A stretch of 10,345 bases of DNA from UMGS1696 sp964623635 (GTDB lineage Bacteria; Bacillota; Clostridia; Oscillospirales; CAG-272). The position numbers were made by a program, and so were the translations under genes. The stretch is taken from positions 1-10,345 of the forward strand of contig CAZUUA010000053.1 of NCBI GenBank assembly GCA_964623635.1. The letters are read 5' to 3'. A model generated the notes under the pieces. That model was not told the DNA's origin. It made no database searches and saw only the letters and a list, made by a program, of their open reading frames with translations. Below are positions 8,635 to 10,345 of the stretch, piece after piece; the stretch's first letter is position 1; every line of letters begins with the position of its first letter.

Positions 8635-8700
8635 TGTGAAAATGGGTACAATAGCGATAGACTTATACCTGTTCACATGATTTTCACGATTTCGCTATTG
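8635..8700 (+). other. Interlocking inverted repeats, possible pseudoknot in the 3' UTR
   Basis: Twelve bases after the hydrolase stop, TGTGAA (8635-8640) can pair with TTCACA (8672-8677) and GGGTA (8644-8648) with TACCT (8666-8670). The loop so formed opens with CAATAGCGA (8649-8657), which is perfectly complementary to TCGCTATTG (8692-8700). The order is that of an H-type pseudoknot. An alternative pairing, GTGAAAAT (8636-8643) with ATTTTCAC (8680-8687), excludes the first stem but still interlocks with the second. Only a weak T-run follows (8704-8707), so a simple terminator role is doubtful. The last arm overlaps the -35 of the next promoter. Confidence 0.45.
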
Positions 8701-8725
8701 CAATTTTGCAAATTTATGGTATACT
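8698..8725 (+). promoter_or_regulatory. Sigma-A promoter of the Cys-rich membrane protein gene
   Basis: TTGCAA (8698-8703), a 16-nt spacer and TATACT (8720-8725) with a TGG extended -10. The predicted start is near 8732, giving an 87-nt leader. Confidence 0.75.
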
Positions 8726-8740
8726 TATAGCGTAAGAAAC

Positions 8741-8812
8741 GGCCGCAGAATAGGAATGCGGTCCCATGCCAAACGTTATCATGCCCTCTTTCCCGGAGGG
8801 TCGGATTGGAGG
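8741..8812 (+). promoter_or_regulatory. Structured leader and ribosome site of the Cys-rich protein gene
   Basis: Two hairpins lie in the leader: GG-CCGCA (8741-8747, skipping no base) pairs with TGCGG-T-CC (8757-8764) apart from one bulged T, and CCCTC (8784-8788) pairs with GAGGG (8796-8800). The GGAGG ribosome site (8808-8812) is 6 nt before the ATG. I do not recognise a known riboswitch class. Confidence 0.45.
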
Positions 8813-8818
8813 ATAATT

Positions 8819-9076
8819 ATGGAAAATAAGAAGAACTGTTCTCTGAAGGCCATTTTCACCATCATCGGTGCCGTTGTCAGCATCGCCGCTCTGTGCATCG
8901 TGCTGTACAATGTCTTCAAGAAATATTTCAAGATCACCTTTGTCTGCGATGGCGACTGCGACTGCTGTGATGGCTGCTGCGACGAAGAATGCTTCGAAGA
9001 CGACTGCGAAGGCTACGAACCCATCTGCTGCTGCCAGGACGACGAAGAAGCAGACGAAGACGAGGACGCCGAATAA
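8819..9076 (+). CDS. Small single-pass membrane protein with a Cys/Asp/Glu-rich tail, function unknown
   Basis: An 85-residue protein that I cannot assign to a named family. Residues 1-10 are polar and basic; residues about 11-33 form one hydrophobic helix; a basic stretch KKYFK (34-38) follows. From residue 43 on, the tail holds 11 cysteines (13 in the whole protein) in CxxxC, CxC, CC and CCC groupings, mixed with Asp and Glu. It ends in a run of acidic residues (74-85) without a single Lys or Arg after residue 38. The charge pattern fits a membrane anchor with a metal- or cluster-binding tail, or simply a disordered acidic tail; topology is uncertain. The ATG at 8819 follows GGAGG by 6 nt; an in-frame ATG at 8756 lies within the leader hairpin and lacks a ribosome site. 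It has its own promoter, structured leader and strong terminator, so it is a monocistronic gene and very likely real. Confidence 0.8.
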   Translation: MENKKNCSLKAIFTIIGAVVSIAALCIVLYNVFKKYFKITFVCDGDCDCCDGCCDEECFEDDCEGYEPICCCQDDEEADEDEDAE

Positions 9077-9086
9077 TTGTGGTATA

Positions 9087-9125
9087 AAGGATCTGCCGAA
9101 GGTCTACCTACGGTGGGTCCTTTTT
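9087..9125 (+). terminator. Intrinsic terminator of the Cys-rich protein gene
   Basis: A 12-bp stem (9087-9098 with 9111-9122, several G-T pairs) carries a 12-base loop, and its 3' arm runs into TTTTT (9121-9125). It lies 10 nt after the stop codon. Confidence 0.88.
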
Positions 9126-9173
9126 GCGTGCCTGTTTTTTCCAAACATACTTCTCCCACTTTCGACTTCCCTC

Positions 9174-9202
9174 TTGTAATTTGTCCCGTTCTGTGGTACA
9201 AT
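9174..9202 (+). promoter_or_regulatory. Sigma-A promoter of the AEC transporter gene
   Basis: TTGTAA (9174-9179), a 17-nt spacer and TACAAT (9197-9202) preceded by TGTGG. The predicted start is near 9209, giving a leader of nearly 140 nt. Confidence 0.78.
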
Positions 9203-9227
9203 ACTGCTGTAGTCAATGCTGTTAATG

Positions 9228-9288
9228 CGAGTTAACAACGTTAACTCGAGAAAACGAGCCGAAAAGCTAAGCTTTATGGCTTTTTGGC
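9228..9288 (+). promoter_or_regulatory. Leader hairpins of the AEC transporter gene
   Basis: Arms CGAGTTAAC (9228-9236) and GTTAACTCG (9240-9248) around AAC make a perfect inverted repeat. A second stem pairs GCCGAAAAGC (9258-9267) with GCTTTTTGGC (9279-9288), with one G-T pair. A competing small pairing, CTCG (9245-9248) with CGAG (9255-9258), would disturb both. The first palindrome lies about 20 nt after the predicted start, so it may equally be a DNA operator. No poly-T terminator follows the second stem. Confidence 0.5.
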
Positions 9289-9346
9289 AAGTTTTCAACC
9301 TTGATCAGCGTTCACTATATTTTTGTCAACCGAGGTCGAGCAAACC

Positions 9347-10291
9347 ATGTTTTCCTTTACTTCTCTTCTTTCCACCAGCGTCACCCTGTTTCTACTGCTG
9401 TTGGCCGGGTACCTCTGCGGTCGGCTGAAGATCGTAGACGAGGTGTCCTCGAAAAATCTTTCTACGCTCATCGTTCAGGTGGGGCAGCCGTTTTTGATCA
9501 TCAATTCCCTGATCGGGCTGGAATTCTCTGCCGAAAACCTGAAGACCGGGCTATTGGTCCTGGTGCTGGGTCTGGGAATGCACATCCTGCTGGCGGCACT
9601 GGCGTACCTGGGTGCCCTGCCCATCAAGGGTCTGGACGAGCGCAAGCTGGCAGAATTTTCCATGGTCTTCACCAATTGCGGCTTCATCGGCTTTCCCATT
9701 TTGGAATCCATCTTCGGTGCCAAGGGACTGTTCTACGGCGCCTTCTACATCATCAGCTTCCACCTGTTCACCTGGACCTGGGGTGTGGTGATCTTAGCCC
9801 GGAAGCGGGACGATATCAAGCTGACCATCAAAAAGGCATTGGTCAATTTTGGCACCATCCCCAGCCTCATTGGGTTTGTCCTGTTTATCTCCCGGATCCC
9901 ACTGCCCACAGCCATCACTTCCTTCACCGGGTATCTGGCGTCTCTGTGTACGCCCATTGCCGTGATCATCACCGGTGCGAACCTGGCACGTCGCAGCCTG
10001 AAGAAAATGCTGACCTCGCCGCTGGTGTACTATGTGAACCTGTGGCGGCTGGTGATCATTCCCATGGTGGTCACTACCTTCCTGTGGCTCATCGGCATCC
10101 CGGACGAATTTGTGGTGTTCAGCTGCGTTATGGCTGCCATGCCCACTGCCGCCGTCACCACCATGTTCGGCGAAATGTACGGCATCCAACCGGGGCTTGC
10201 GGCAGAATTCGTAGGCAGTACATCGGTACTGTGTACCGCTACGCTGGTACCCGTGATCACCTACGCCGCCTGGCTGGTGGGGATGCTGTGA
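9347..10291 (+). CDS. AEC family transporter (auxin efflux carrier-like permease)
   Basis: A 314-residue membrane protein with about ten hydrophobic helices in two halves, as expected for the AEC/PIN-like family that exports or takes up organic acids and similar anions. Family signatures are visible: NLSTLIVQVGQPFLIINSL (residues 38-56), the conserved TNCGFIGFPILESIFGAKG (109-127), and in the second half the broken-helix motif CTPIAVIITGANLA (201-214). The C-terminal half ends in EFVGSTSVLCTATLVPVITY. The substrate cannot be told; bacterial relatives include malate and malonate carriers. I chose the ATG at 9347, with GAGGT (9332-9336) 10 nt upstream; an in-frame TTG at 9323 has no ribosome site. 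Its own promoter and structured leader suggest separate control. The stop is followed 10 bases later by the second MITE-like copy. Confidence 0.87.
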   Translation: MFSFTSLLSTSVTLFLLLLAGYLCGRLKIVDEVSSKNLSTLIVQVGQPFLIINSLIGLEFSAENLKTGLLVLVLGLGMHILLAALAYLGALPIKGLDERKLAEFSMVFTNCGFIGFPILESIFGAKGLFYGAFYIISFHLFTWTWGVVILARKRDDIKLTIKKALVNFGTIPSLIGFVLFISRIPLPTAITSFTGYLASLCTPIAVIITGANLARRSLKKMLTSPLVYYVNLWRLVIIPMVVTTFLWLIGIPDEFVVFSCVMAAMPTAAVTTMFGEMYGIQPGLAAEFVGSTSVLCTATLVPVITYAAWLVGML

Positions 10292-10300
10292 GGGAATTTT

Positions 10301-10345
10301 TTAGGGCGCCACCGCACAATTCTGATGATGCAGATGCGTCGGCAG
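10301..10345. mobile_element. MITE-like element, second copy (inverted, cut by the window end)
   Basis: Bases 10305-10345 are identical to the reverse complement of 4649-4689, and the outer TTAG at 10301-10304 differs from TTAA of the first copy at one base. Orientation is therefore opposite to the copy after alaS. Only one end is visible. Like the first copy it lies just downstream of a plus-strand gene, here 9 bases after the transporter stop, following a run of six Ts (10297-10302). Confidence 0.88.

Noticed and set aside
9079..9088. Promoter-like TGTGGTATAAA after the Cys-rich gene
   Set aside because: It resembles the shared extended -10 but has no -35 at the right distance and runs straight into the terminator stem.

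Overview
This window is chromosomal DNA from an anaerobic, fairly GC-rich low-oxygen Firmicute, most likely from the class Clostridia (Oscillospiraceae/Ruminococcaceae-like). That placement is inference. It rests on purine-rich AGGAG-type ribosome sites, sigma-A promoters with extended -10 boxes, an oxygen-sensitive NrdG activase, a Gram-positive-style solute-binding lipoprotein, and the flavour of the proteins. Species cannot be told from the sequence alone.

Layout, left to right. (1) Positions 1-234 hold a 20-bp near-palindromic tandem repeat array that runs off the left edge and into the 3' end of a minus-strand OPA-type MFS transporter gene (220-1467). That gene has its own promoter, whose -35 box is the first of four 19-bp iterons. 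(2) alaS (1808-4441), divergent from the transporter, encodes a full-length alanyl-tRNA synthetase. (3) Its 3' UTR carries a 180-bp MITE-like element (4514-4693) with 21-bp imperfect terminal inverted repeats. The end of a second copy, inverted, appears at the right edge of the window (10301-10345). (4) Two facing terminators (4698-4736 and 4744-4785) separate alaS from the convergent nrdG gene (4793-5383). (5) A GreA-family elongation factor gene (5606-6109) is divergent from nrdG; its promoter is followed at once by tandem GTATAC-type palindromes. (6) A solute-binding lipoprotein (6226-7707) and a phosphotriesterase-family hydrolase (7727-8623) form a two-gene operon with no permease. (7) An intergenic stretch (8624-8818) has interlocking inverted repeats and a structured leader. 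It precedes an 85-residue single-pass membrane protein with a cysteine- and acid-rich tail (8819-9076), which ends in a strong terminator. (8) An AEC-family (auxin-efflux-carrier-like) transporter gene (9347-10291) has a leader with a perfect 9-bp-arm inverted repeat and a second hairpin.

The genes are mostly independent transcription units rather than one pathway. alaS, nrdG and greA are housekeeping functions in translation, deoxynucleotide supply and transcription fidelity. The lipoprotein and hydrolase probably work together on an unknown substrate. Nearly every promoter I could place shares an extended -10 of the form TG-G-TATAMT with a 16-17 bp spacer. No phage, CRISPR, rRNA or tRNA was seen. 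The most interesting material is non-coding: the repeat array, the MITE-like pair, the promoter iterons and palindromes, and the 8635-8700 pseudoknot-like region. The cysteine/acid-rich mini-membrane protein is the least explained coding gene.
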